Assembly: GCF_040546815.1 (NCBI RefSeq) | Contig: NZ_JBEPOO010000001.1 | Span: 2,666,001 to 2,730,000 of the forward strand | Origin: Devosia sp. 2618 | Lineage (GTDB): Bacteria; Pseudomonadota; Alphaproteobacteria; Rhizobiales; Devosiaceae | Direction: 5' to 3' | DNA length: 64,000 bases | Shown here: in pieces, positions 25,291 to 33,340 of the stretch | Position numbering within the stretch: position 1 is the first letter of the stretch | Layout: the number at the start of each line of letters is the position of its first letter | The notes under the pieces: generated by a model | Told to the model about the DNA's origin: nothing | What the model saw: the letters and a program-made list of their open reading frames with translations, nothing else | Database searches by the model: none | Made by a program: the position numbers and the translations under genes

Positions 25291-26220
25291 TTACACCACC
25301 GCGCTGATCAGTGGTTCGCCCGCGAAATGGGCGTCGAGGTTGGCCACCAATAGGGCGCCCATGGCGTCGCGGGTTTGGACTGTGGCGCTGCCCTGGTGGG
25401 GGGAGAGGACGACGTTTTCGAGGGCGAAGAAGGCTTCGGGGACGTTGGGTTCGTCGTCGAAGACATCGAGCGCCGCGCCGCCGAGGGCGCCGGACTGGAG
25501 GAGTTCGAGCAGGACCGGTTCATCGACGAGGCTCCCGCGGGAGATGTTGACGAGGTTGCCCTTGGGGCCGAGCGCTTCGAGCACTTCGCGGTTGACGATG
25601 TGTTGGGTGCCTTTGCCGCCGGGGGCGATCAGGACCAGCCAGTCGCTGTCGCGGGCCATGTCGACCAGCTTGTCGTAAAAAACATGCGGTTCGTTGGGCT
25701 GGCGTTTGCGGCCGTGATAGACGACGCGCATTTTCATGGCCTGGGCACGGCTGGCGATTTCCTTGCCGATACGGCCGAGGCCGACAATGCCGACGGTCTT
25801 GCCGGTGAGTTCGCTGAACAGGCCAATCTGGCCCTTGGTCCATTTGCCCTGCCGCACGAACTGGTCGGCCTGGGGAATGCGGCGGGCCAGCGCGATCATC
25901 ATGCCGATGGTCAACTCGGCGACGGCATCGTTGAGCACGTCCGGGGTATTGGTGACGCGGATGTTGCGGGCCTTGGCGGTCTTGGTGTCGATATTGTCGT
26001 AGCCGACGCCGAAACCGGCAATGATTTCAAGATTTGGCAAAGCATCCATCATATCGGCCTGCACGCCTGAACCGGCATGGGCGCGAATACGCGCACCGTT
26101 CTCGGCCAGCCAAGCCTTGGGGTCTGCCTGCTCAAAGAGTTTGTGCACTGTATAGCGCTCGGCCAATGCGGCTTCACAACTGGCAAGCAGCTTGCCGGTC
26201 TGGACAATCTCGATGGTCAT
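25291..26220 (-). CDS. D-2-hydroxyacid dehydrogenase (NAD(P)-dependent, GhrB/hydroxypyruvate reductase-like)
   Basis: A 309-residue D-isomer-specific 2-hydroxyacid dehydrogenase. The N-terminal catalytic domain has AGFGVGYDNID. The nucleotide-binding domain has GKTVGIVGLGRIGKEIA with the GxGxxG loop followed by YHGRKRQ, where basic residues after the second strand favour NADPH. NISRGSLVDE carries the catalytic-loop Arg, DVFDDEPNVPE the Glu region, and LSPHQGSAT the catalytic His. It reduces glyoxylate, hydroxypyruvate or similar 2-oxoacids in the cytoplasm. The gene is monocistronic and divergent from the CPT2 operon. Confidence 0.9.
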   Translation of the reverse strand: MTIEIVQTGKLLASCEAALAERYTVHKLFEQADPKAWLAENGARIRAHAGSGVQADMMDALPNLEIIAGFGVGYDNIDTKTAKARNIRVTNTPDVLNDAVAELTIGMMIALARRIPQADQFVRQGKWTKGQIGLFSELTGKTVGIVGLGRIGKEIASRAQAMKMRVVYHGRKRQPNEPHVFYDKLVDMARDSDWLVLIAPGGKGTQHIVNREVLEALGPKGNLVNISRGSLVDEPVLLELLQSGALGGAALDVFDDEPNVPEAFFALENVVLSPHQGSATVQTRDAMGALLVANLDAHFAGEPLISAVV

Positions 26221-26394
26221 GGGAACTCTCTACACAGGTCAGGAATTGAAAAGAAATAACCGTGACTTCCATTCAAGTCGACCCGCGCTACACAAAAAGC
26301 AAGTCTAACGCACAAGTCAGCGGCTGGACGCGGCTCTACAAATGTGTAGCAATGTGAAGGCGATGGGACGCGCCGCATTACCACTCGGAGCACA
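26221..26394. promoter_or_regulatory. Divergent promoter region, dehydrogenase / CPT2 operon
   Basis: A 174-base AT-richer region between divergent starts. It contains repeated CTACACA (26231, 26290) and the related CTACAAATGTGTAG (26335-26348), a near-palindrome. GGAG lies 5 bases before the ATG at 26395. No known operator class was recognised. Confidence 0.4.
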
Positions 26395-27816
26395 ATGGCC
26401 GATAAACCGCCGTTCGACGAAATGTACAATCCGGATGGTTCCGTCCGAGAACCATATCGCGCTCTAGCGCAATGGCTTGAGGAGCAACCGGACAAGGCAC
26501 TGACGCTGATGCAGTCCGATGCCGAGGCAATTTTCCGCAAACTGGGCATTACCTTTGCCGTTTACGGGTCTGAAGAAGGCACAGAGAAGGTCATTCCCTT
26601 CGACGTGATCCCCCGCATCATAGCGGCGCAGGAATGGCGCCGGCTGTCTAAGGGCATCGAGCAGCGCGTCAAAGCGCTCAATGCCTTTCTCTACGACATC
26701 TACCACCGCCAGGAGATCCTCAAGGCCGGTCGGGTGCCCGAGAAACTGATCCTGCAGAACTCCGCCTTTGCGCCGGAAATGATGGGGCTGGAGCCCGCCA
26801 AGGGCGTTTATGCCCACATTATCGGCGTCGATATCGTGCGGGTTGGGCCGGACGAATTCTATGTGCTGGAAGACAATCTGCGCACGCCGTCGGGCGTTTC
26901 CTACATGCTGGAAGACCGCGAGGCGATGATGATGCTGGCGCCGGACCTGTTCCAGCGCAGCAAGGTTGCTCCGGTCGAAAACTACCCAGAAAACCTGCGA
27001 CGGACACTGGAAAGCGTGGCGCCGGCGGGTGCCGGAAGCTCGCCCAATATCGTGGTGCTGACCCCCGGCATCTATAACTCGGCCTATTTCGAGCACTCGT
27101 TTTTGGCCGACCAGATGGGCGCGACGCTATGCGAAGGGCCGGACCTGTTTGTCGATGGCGGCAAGGTTTACATGCGGACCACGATGGGCCCCGAGCGGGT
27201 CGACGTGATCTACCGCCGCATCGACGATGATTACATCGATCCACTGACCTTCCGGTCGGACTCGATGCTGGGCGTGCCGGGGCTGTTCAATGCCTATCGC
27301 GCTGGCAATGTGACGCTGGTCAATGCGCCGGGCACGGGCATTGCCGACGACAAGGCGGTCTATACCTATGTGCCGGAAATCATCGAGTTCTATCTCGGTG
27401 AAAAGGCGCTGTTGCAGAACGTACCGACCTATAATTGCACCGACGACGACCAGCGCAACTGGGTGCTGGAAAACATCGCCGATCTGGTGGTGAAGGAAGT
27501 GCACGGTTCGGGCGGCTACGGCATGATGGTGGGGCCGACTTCGACCAAGGCCATGCATGCCGAGTTCAAGAAAAAGATCGAGGCGCGGCCGGACAACTAT
27601 ATCGTCCAGCCAACCTTGGCGCTCTCCACCTGCCCCACGTACGTCAATGCCGGCATCGCGCCGCGTCACGTCGATCTGCGGCCTTATGTGCTGGTGGGTG
27701 ACGAGGTGCGGATCACGCCGGGCGGCCTGACACGTGTGGCACTCAAGAAAGGCTCGCTGGTGGTCAATTCAAGCCAGGGCGGCGGCACGAAGGATACGTG
27801 GGTGCTGGAAGATTGA
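26395..27816 (+). CDS. Circularly permuted type 2 (CPT2) ATP-grasp protein
   Basis: A 473-residue protein of the circularly permuted ATP-grasp family (DUF404/DUF407). Family landmarks are FDEMYNPDGSVREPYRALAQWL at the N-terminus, YDIYHRQEIL, GVDIVRVGPDEFYVLEDNLRTPSGVSY (central, around 26824-26904), YKxxxxSYF-type YNSAYFEHSFLADQMG, VKEVHGSGGYGMMVGP as the glycine-rich nucleotide loop, and YIVQPTLALSTCP. It probably ligates a carboxylate to an amine with ATP. It heads the conserved three-gene set with an alpha-E protein and a transglutaminase-like protein, which Iyer and colleagues proposed to synthesise or attach a peptide-like product. A 130-bp palindrome separates it from the second gene. 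No substrate is known. Confidence 0.92.
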   Translation: MADKPPFDEMYNPDGSVREPYRALAQWLEEQPDKALTLMQSDAEAIFRKLGITFAVYGSEEGTEKVIPFDVIPRIIAAQEWRRLSKGIEQRVKALNAFLYDIYHRQEILKAGRVPEKLILQNSAFAPEMMGLEPAKGVYAHIIGVDIVRVGPDEFYVLEDNLRTPSGVSYMLEDREAMMMLAPDLFQRSKVAPVENYPENLRRTLESVAPAGAGSSPNIVVLTPGIYNSAYFEHSFLADQMGATLCEGPDLFVDGGKVYMRTTMGPERVDVIYRRIDDDYIDPLTFRSDSMLGVPGLFNAYRAGNVTLVNAPGTGIADDKAVYTYVPEIIEFYLGEKALLQNVPTYNCTDDDQRNWVLENIADLVVKEVHGSGGYGMMVGPTSTKAMHAEFKKKIEARPDNYIVQPTLALSTCPTYVNAGIAPRHVDLRPYVLVGDEVRITPGGLTRVALKKGSLVVNSSQGGGTKDTWVLED

Positions 27817-27845
27817 TGATGGATCAGCACGCAACGACGTTAGAC

Positions 27846-27975
27846 GCCACGCCCTCGTGGTTCGAGGCTCGCAAAGAGCTCGCACCTCACCATGAGGGCT
27901 ACTTTGAACTCGATGCTCCAACAGCCCTCATGGTGAGGCGGGAGCGCAGCGACCCTCGAACCACGAGGGCGTGGC
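27846..27975. repeat. 130-bp near-perfect palindromic element (family C)
   Basis: The outer 22 bases form a perfect inverted repeat (GCCACGCCCTCGTGGTTCGA and complement). A second perfect 16-base pair inside reads CCTCACCATGAGGGCT / AGCCCTCATGGTGAGG. The loop is about 22 bases. It is inserted between the first and second genes of the CPT2 operon. Confidence 0.85.
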
Positions 27976-27994
27976 AAAGTGATCGGGTGTCGCC

Positions 27995-28945
27995 ATGAGC
28001 ATGCTCGGACGGACTGCACAGAACCTGTTCTGGCTCAGCCGCTATGTCGAGCGGGCGGAGAATATGGCGCGCCTGCTTGAGGTGGGCTATCGCATGAGCC
28101 TGACCAGCCGCCGTGAGGGTGGCTCGTCGGAGCATCTGATTTCGATGATGAAGGCCGCCGAGGTGGACGAGGACTTCGCCAAGAAGGACAAGCCCGCCGA
28201 CGTCGATACCGTCGCCAATTTCATGATGTTCGACCCGACCAATCCGAGCTCGGTCTATTCGTGCCTGCAGGCGGCGCGGACCAATGCGCGCTCGGTGCGC
28301 ACGGCCATCACCAGCGACATGTGGGAAAGCATCAACTCAGCCTGGCTGGAATTTTCCCAGATCAAGCCGCGCGATGTGCGGGGGGCAAAGCTGCTGGGCC
28401 TGCTTGAATGGGTCAAGCATACCAGCCACCAGTTTCGCGGGGCGCTGCTCGGCACCATTCTGCGCGACGATGGCTATGCGTTTTTGCAGGCGGGCAATTT
28501 CATCGAGCGGGCGGACAACACCGCGCGTATTCTCGACATGAAATATTACGTGCTGCTGCCGCGCGCAAAAATGGTGGGCGGGGATCTCGACATCCAGCAA
28601 TGGACGCTGATCCTGCGGGCCGCTTCGGCGCATCGCAGCTACCGGCATGTTTATCATGACCGCTACAAGGCCCATAACATTGCCGATTTCCTGATCCTGC
28701 GGCCCGAAATGCCGCGCTCGCTGATCTCCTGTGCTCGCTTTGTCGAGCAGCAGGTGGACACGCTGGCCGACTTTTACGGCAAGAAGCAGGACTGCAACAA
28801 TTCGGCCGGCAAGCTGCGCGCCATGGTCGAAAGCACCACGATGGATTCCATTTTCGCCAACGGCCTGCACGAGTTTTTGACCGAGTTCATGGCTCGAAAC
28901 AATCGCGTGTCAGACAGCCTTTCGGAAAGCTACAACTTCTACTGA
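27995..28945 (+). CDS. Alpha-E domain-containing protein (CPT2 operon)
   Basis: A 316-residue all-helical protein of the alpha-E family (DUF403). The start MSMLGRTAQNLFWLSRYVERAENMARLLEV is diagnostic of the family, as are NARSVRTAITSDMWESINSAW, the second ERADNTARILDMKYY motif and HRSYRHVYHDRYKAHNIADF. The paired ERAEN / ERADN motifs suggest an internal duplication of a helical bundle. It always accompanies CPT2 ATP-grasp proteins and its biochemical role is undetermined. Its last base overlaps the start of the next gene (A of ATG 28945), so the two are translationally coupled. Confidence 0.92.
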   Translation: MSMLGRTAQNLFWLSRYVERAENMARLLEVGYRMSLTSRREGGSSEHLISMMKAAEVDEDFAKKDKPADVDTVANFMMFDPTNPSSVYSCLQAARTNARSVRTAITSDMWESINSAWLEFSQIKPRDVRGAKLLGLLEWVKHTSHQFRGALLGTILRDDGYAFLQAGNFIERADNTARILDMKYYVLLPRAKMVGGDLDIQQWTLILRAASAHRSYRHVYHDRYKAHNIADFLILRPEMPRSLISCARFVEQQVDTLADFYGKKQDCNNSAGKLRAMVESTTMDSIFANGLHEFLTEFMARNNRVSDSLSESYNFY

Positions 28946-29775
28946 TGCGTATTTCCATCCGACACCAATTGAGCGTTACGCCACCACCGGGCAGTGCCCA
29001 TGCGGTGCTGCAACTGTTGCTGACCCCGCAGGGCGCATCCACGCAGAGCGTGGAAAGCTGGAGCGTGGAAAGCTGGAGCGTGGAAATGGCCGGCATTGGC
29101 AATGCCGGGCGTTTTCAGGATGCCTATGGCAATCAGGTGCATCTGGTGAACCAGACCAAGCCGGAAGGTGCGCTGCTGGTGACGGTCAAAGGCGTGGTGG
29201 AAACCACCGATAGGCACGGCGTGCTGGGCAAAGGCGGCGTCGGGCCGGTTCCGGCGCTGTTCCGGCGCGTGACGCCCCTGACCAAGGCGCCGGTGACGCT
29301 TTATGGCAAGTATCGCGGCAGCAAGGACAGCCGCCTCGATATCCTCCACGCGCTGATGGCGCGGGTGGGCGAAACGCTGGGCGTGATCGAGCAGGCCCAG
29401 ACGCAAAGCCAGATGGGCGCCGACGGTTCGCAGTCGCAGTCGCAAAGCCAGGGTAGCGAGGCCAAGCCTTTGCCGCCGGCCAGCGACTACGCGCATGCCT
29501 TTATCGGTGCAGCGAGGGCACTCGAAATTCCGGCGCGCTATGTGACTGGCTATCTAGCCGGAGCCGAAGAGGGCCAAGCGCCATTTCACGCCTGGGCCGA
29601 AGCCTATGACGAGGGGCTAGGCTGGATCGGCTTTGATCCGCTGCTACAGCTGTGTCCGACTGACCGGCATGTCCGGCTGGCGGCGGGGCTCGATGGGCTG
29701 TCGACGGCGCCGATCCGCGTGGTTCCGGCCGGCGATGGCGTCAGCACGATTGAGGTCAGCGTCGAGGCCGAATAG
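28945..29775 (+). CDS. Transglutaminase-like protein of the CPT2 operon, catalytic cysteine missing
   Basis: A 276-residue member of the bacterial transglutaminase-like family that forms the third gene of CPT2 operons. In active members the core reads G-V-C-x-D-[FY]-[AS]-H; here it reads PPASDYAHAFIGAARALEIP, so the nucleophilic Cys is Ala. The His (FHAWAEAY) and Asp (GWIGFDP) regions remain. The N-terminal beta domain is atypically short and contains a 15-bp tandem repeat (about 29045-29083, SVESW repeated). A Gln/Ser-rich insert (QSQSQSQ, around 29401-29460) sits just before the core. The fold is probably kept while thiol chemistry is lost, or the gene is decaying. No frameshift is seen. 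It is the last gene of the operon. Confidence 0.82.
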   Translation: MRISIRHQLSVTPPPGSAHAVLQLLLTPQGASTQSVESWSVESWSVEMAGIGNAGRFQDAYGNQVHLVNQTKPEGALLVTVKGVVETTDRHGVLGKGGVGPVPALFRRVTPLTKAPVTLYGKYRGSKDSRLDILHALMARVGETLGVIEQAQTQSQMGADGSQSQSQSQGSEAKPLPPASDYAHAFIGAARALEIPARYVTGYLAGAEEGQAPFHAWAEAYDEGLGWIGFDPLLQLCPTDRHVRLAAGLDGLSTAPIRVVPAGDGVSTIEVSVEAE

Positions 29776-29781
29776 CAGGCC

Positions 29782-30591
29782 TTAGGGGCCGACGAGTTTA
29801 GGCCATTCAGCCAGCAGTGCGTCGCGGGTGCGGAGGCCACCGGAGACGGATTGGCGGACTTCGTCTTGCGTGAGCCGCACGACGATCAGCGTACGGTCAC
29901 CTTTGGTAGCCATGCCGACATACCAGCCCCAGCCGCGCGCCCGATCGAAATTACCGTCGGCTTTGCGCGGAAAGGCGGAGCCGGTCTTGCCGACGAACTG
30001 CCAGCCATTGCTGGTTTCCCGCCGCTGCATGATGGCGATTGTGGTGTCCATGGCCGTGCGCGACACTGGCAGCTGACGGGTGGCGAGCTTTGTCATGAAG
30101 GCCAGTTGCTGGCGCGGCGTGATCTTGAGCGAGGAGCTGATCCAGCTGCGTTCAAGACCGTTATTGGCGCCGGGATCGTCGGCAAAATCGGCATTGCCGT
30201 AGTCGAAGGAGCGGGCATATTGCGCCAATTGGTCGGCGCCCAGCGAGCGGGCGATCACCTGCGAATACCAGACGACGGAATAGTCCATCCAGCGTAGCGG
30301 GTCGGTGGTTTGGCGCCATTCGGCGCCTCCCCAATCGGCATAGCCTTCAACGAAAGGCAAGGCCGGGTTGTGCGCGTCAGCCAGCAGGCGCGCATCAAAT
30401 CCCATCACCGCCAACGGCACTTTAAAGGTCGAGGCTGGGGTGGTGGGCATATCGCAACCACCGCCCTCTTCGATCAGAACCTGCCCCGTCGTCGCATCGG
30501 CCACCAGCGTGCAAAGCGTTGCCGCCTGCGCGGGGATGGTCAGCATCAGTGCGGCGAGGGCAAGGGAAATCAGGGTTTGGACTAGACGCAT
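29782..30591 (-). CDS. Class D (OXA-type) beta-lactamase
   Basis: A 269-residue exported serine hydrolase with signal peptide MRLVQTLISL to AQA-A. All class D motifs are present in order: S54-T-F-K57 (nucleophile and the carboxylatable Lys), S105-V-V, Y131-G-N and K202-T-G. The spacing matches OXA enzymes. It should hydrolyse penicillins in the periplasm, and the spectrum cannot be read from sequence. It ends 6 bases from the convergent transglutaminase-like gene. No integron, cassette site or insertion sequence is nearby, so it looks like a resident chromosomal gene rather than an acquired one. Confidence 0.9.
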   Translation of the reverse strand: MRLVQTLISLALAALMLTIPAQAATLCTLVADATTGQVLIEEGGGCDMPTTPASTFKVPLAVMGFDARLLADAHNPALPFVEGYADWGGAEWRQTTDPLRWMDYSVVWYSQVIARSLGADQLAQYARSFDYGNADFADDPGANNGLERSWISSSLKITPRQQLAFMTKLATRQLPVSRTAMDTTIAIMQRRETSNGWQFVGKTGSAFPRKADGNFDRARGWGWYVGMATKGDRTLIVVRLTQDEVRQSVSGGLRTRDALLAEWPKLVGP

Positions 30592-30672
30592 TGAGCCAAC
30601 TCACGAATTTGGCCCTGAAACGCAGGTCCGACCAGAACATGAAGCGACGATGGCAAAGGAAAACGGCTGCCG

Positions 30673-31626
30673 TTAGGCAGAGCTCACCGCGTTGACGATG
30701 TAGTCGGCAATCATGAGATCGAGGTGTGCGCCGCCGCCGTTTTTGAACAGGGTAATCTGGTCGTCAGACTGACGGCTTGAGGCATTGGCGGCGACGAGGT
30801 CGTAGAGATCGCCCCGCACATGATCGCGCGTGATGACGCCGGCGGCGATTGGCTGCATTAGTTCGCCGATCTGGTCGACGACAGTGTCGACGTAGTCCAC
30901 ATAGACCAACGCTGACGCGATCAGGTCGTCGTCGGCCTCGCGCATGTCGGGGGTGAACGCGCCGATCAGGTCGATATGGGTGCCGGGGCGCACCCACTGG
31001 CCAAGGACGACGGGCTGTTGGGCCATGGTCGCGGCCGCAACGATGTCGGCCTCGGCGACGGCCTTGGGAAGATTGACCACGGCTGAGACATTGGACCGGA
31101 GTGTGTTGAGGCTGGCGGCCAACGCCTGCGCCTGTTCCGGGCGACGCGACCAGATCGAGATGCGCTCGATGCTCTGAAAGGCGGCGTCATAGGCCTTGGC
31201 CAGAGTGGACGCGACCATGCCGGCGCCGATAATGACCAGATGGCGACTATCAGGGCGGGCAAGGCATTGGGCGCCCAAAACGGAGTCTGCGGCCGTTTTG
31301 AACTGCGTCACCAACCGGCTTTCGATGATGGCGCGGAGCGAGCCGTTTTCTGGATCATAGAGCAAGACCGCGCCCTGTATGGATGGCAGGCCTTCCTGTG
31401 CATTTTGAGGGAAGACGCTTTCGCCCTTGATGGCAAAGCCGAGGCCGTCCACCTGTGCGGCGCGGTTGACCAGCCTGGCGTTGGGCGAGCCAAGGAACAG
31501 ATCGCCCTGCTGGGGAGGCGTGAGCTTGTGTCCCTGGCGCAAAGCGTCGACAGCGCCAGCCCAGGTCAGCGACTTCACGCAGTCGTCATAGGTCAGGAGT
31601 TGCGGCAGTCCGGAATAAGGAGTCAA
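30673..31626 (-). CDS. Ornithine cyclodeaminase / mu-crystallin family protein
   Basis: A 317-residue NAD(P)-dependent member of the ornithine cyclodeaminase, alanine dehydrogenase and ketimine reductase family. Seen are FAIKGESVFPQNAQEGLPS, GSLRAIIESRLVTQFKTAADS (substrate-binding region), LVIIGAGMVASTLAKAY (Rossmann loop, GAGMVA), ISIWSRRPEQA and HIDLIGAFTPDMREADDDL. The start is TTG 31626, overlapping the stop of the upstream gene by 4 bases (TTGA). No ATG lies near, and coupling supports this start. The reaction may be cyclodeamination, amino acid dehydrogenation or imine reduction. Confidence 0.85.
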   Translation of the reverse strand: MTPYSGLPQLLTYDDCVKSLTWAGAVDALRQGHKLTPPQQGDLFLGSPNARLVNRAAQVDGLGFAIKGESVFPQNAQEGLPSIQGAVLLYDPENGSLRAIIESRLVTQFKTAADSVLGAQCLARPDSRHLVIIGAGMVASTLAKAYDAAFQSIERISIWSRRPEQAQALAASLNTLRSNVSAVVNLPKAVAEADIVAAATMAQQPVVLGQWVRPGTHIDLIGAFTPDMREADDDLIASALVYVDYVDTVVDQIGELMQPIAAGVITRDHVRGDLYDLVAANASSRQSDDQITLFKNGGGAHLDLMIADYIVNAVSSA

Positions 31627-32261
31627 CGCAGGGGGCCGTCTCGTTCGAACTCTTCCCAGCCGAGCAGTTTGGGACGGGGCGCGGTGTCGCTGTCTTCGGG
31701 CGTGGCTACCATCTTTTCGGCGGCCTTTTCTGACCGTTTCAGCTTTGCCTTCCAGGCGGCACGACGGCGGTTTTCGGCGGCGGTTTCAACGTCATCTTCG
31801 CGCCAGGTGGCAATCAGTTCGCCGTCGAGCATGTCCTCGACCTTGCGTGGATCAAAGACGTGGAACGTGATCTTTTTGGCGCGACCGCGCAGTTTGACGG
31901 TGCGCGTTCCGGCGCTTGGCAGACGGCCATCCTTGAGCCAGCGATGGCGCTCGGTGGTGGAGATGGTCAGGATGTCTTCGATCTCACGCGGGATCACGGG
32001 CAGGTTTTCGATGCCTTCAAGCGTTTTGACGACGGTTGTTGAGACGGCGCGAAACTCGTCGGCTGAGTTCTCCGGCAGCTTAAGGACGAGCACCCCGGCC
32101 TCGACATCGAGCGACTTCTTGAGCGGCGACGGCAGGCGCGCCCGGATTTCGAGCAAAATGCCTTTGATCCGCACCGACGAGCCGAGCGTGGCGGCGGCGG
32201 GCAATGTCCACTGCTGAACCAGCCACGCATCTGTATTCGGTTTTGGTTTGGGCTTAGCCAT
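31623..32261 (-). CDS. Uncharacterised protein with HTH-like segment
   Basis: A 212-residue protein starting at ATG 32261 (MAKPKPKPNTDAW). The middle reads REIEDILTISTTERHRWLKD, then GRLPSAGTRT and FHVFDPRKVEDML, which resembles a MerR/excisionase-type winged helix: a helix-turn-helix with a WLKDGRLP wing and a closing helix. The C-terminal 60 residues are strongly charged and probably coiled (ENRRRAAWKAKLKRSEKAAEK). No signal or membrane segment is present. It overlaps the cyclodeaminase-like gene by 4 bases, so the two are coupled. DNA binding is inference only and I do not recognise a named family. Confidence 0.6.
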   Translation of the reverse strand: MAKPKPKPNTDAWLVQQWTLPAAATLGSSVRIKGILLEIRARLPSPLKKSLDVEAGVLVLKLPENSADEFRAVSTTVVKTLEGIENLPVIPREIEDILTISTTERHRWLKDGRLPSAGTRTVKLRGRAKKITFHVFDPRKVEDMLDGELIATWREDDVETAAENRRRAAWKAKLKRSEKAAEKMVATPEDSDTAPRPKLLGWEEFERDGPLR

Positions 32262-32332
32262 GAGCGCAAAGTAGTGACTTCGCGCTGCAGCTTCAACAGA
32301 GCGCTTGGGGTATCGGCTGTCGCGCCAAGAGT

Positions 32333-33031
32333 TTAGGCAGGCAGGACGATCACCTTCGTGTCGACCGGGGTCTTGCTGTAGAGATCGACCATGTCCTGCG
32401 TCAGCAGGCCAACGCAGCCGCTCGACACACCCTTGCCGATCGTTTCGGGCATGATGGTGCTGTAGATCGTATAGAGCGTGTATTTGCCATTTTGGTAGAG
32501 GTAGAGCGTGCGCGCGCCGAGTGGATTGTTGAGGCCGGGTGGCATGCCGCGCGCATAAGGGGCCGCTTCGGGCTGACGAAGGATCATTTCCCGCGGTGGC
32601 GTCCAGATCGGCCACTCCGCCTTGCGGCCGATATAGGCATCGCCGCTCCACAGGAAGCCAGCGCGGCCCACATTGGCCCCATAGCGCGTGGCCATGCCGT
32701 TGCCTTCGATGCGGTAAACGTAATAATGGCGCGGGTCGATAATGATGGTGCCGACGGCTTCCTTTGACGGGTAGCTCACTGTCCGGCGAAGATATTTCGG
32801 ATCAACCTTGGCGATATTGACGGCGGGGACCGGGAAGCGCTCGTTGGGCAGCGCGCCGTAAACTCGCGCGGCTTCTGCCGGGCTCATACCGCCGGTGGTG
32901 GCGCAACCGGCCAGACCCACCGCGCCGAGAATAGCGGCAGAGCCGACGAGAAACGAGCGACGGTTCATCGGCCCGGGGCGAGCTGTTGAGTCCATCGCGC
33001 CCTCACCCAAAACATCACCGTTCATGCTCAT
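32333..33031 (-). CDS. L,D-transpeptidase (YkuD/ErfK) family lipoprotein with altered active site
   Basis: A YkuD-domain protein. Starts are possible at 33031, 33025 or 32968; the last gives MNRRSFLVGSAAILGAVGLA-GC, a twin-arginine-like signal with a lipobox (LAGC), so the mature protein is probably a lipoprotein. The catalytic Cys is in GVSSGCVGLLTQDM. In typical members the stretch reads I-H-G-T-N ... SSGC-I-R; here the His region is IYSTI and the Arg after the cysteine is Gly. Cross-link formation in peptidoglycan is therefore not assured. The promoter side holds an inverted repeat at 33080-33100. The gene is alone on its strand. Confidence 0.75.
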   Translation of the reverse strand: MSMNGDVLGEGAMDSTARPGPMNRRSFLVGSAAILGAVGLAGCATTGGMSPAEAARVYGALPNERFPVPAVNIAKVDPKYLRRTVSYPSKEAVGTIIIDPRHYYVYRIEGNGMATRYGANVGRAGFLWSGDAYIGRKAEWPIWTPPREMILRQPEAAPYARGMPPGLNNPLGARTLYLYQNGKYTLYTIYSTIMPETIGKGVSSGCVGLLTQDMVDLYSKTPVDTKVIVLPA

Positions 33032-33079
33032 GACGAATGCCCCTCCGGACTCGACAACCCAATGTCCTGCTGCTGCGAG

Positions 33080-33100
33080 ATTGATCCAACACAGATCAAT
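33080..33100. promoter_or_regulatory. Inverted repeat upstream of the L,D-transpeptidase-like gene
   Basis: ATTGATC-N7-GATCAAT, perfect 7-base arms, about 50 bases before the possible start at 33031. It recalls FNR-type half sites (TTGAT/ATCAA) but the spacing is 3 bases too long, so the regulator is unassigned. The rest of the 33032-33340 gap shows no gene. Confidence 0.35.
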
Positions 33101-33340
33101 TGGCAAGCGGGGTTACCGCCGTCATTGTTCGGAATACAGCATCGATAAATGTTAACGGCCGGAGACTGTTTGGCTTACTCATGATGACAAAAGCTATGCT
33201 GGTGAGTTTGCGGTCCACGGCCTACTAGACCGCGTTTATCGAGGAATTTCTTCTCCAATAAGCTCTTACCCCTAGGCCATGGATGCACTACACAGGCGTG
33301 CCGCTGTTAACTATTCGCAGTGGTTGCACTGGGGGGACAA

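Noticed and set aside
31240..32217. 325-codon open frame on the plus strand
   Set aside because: Spans the antisense of two overlapping minus-strand genes. Its product is Ser/Arg-rich without recognisable domains.
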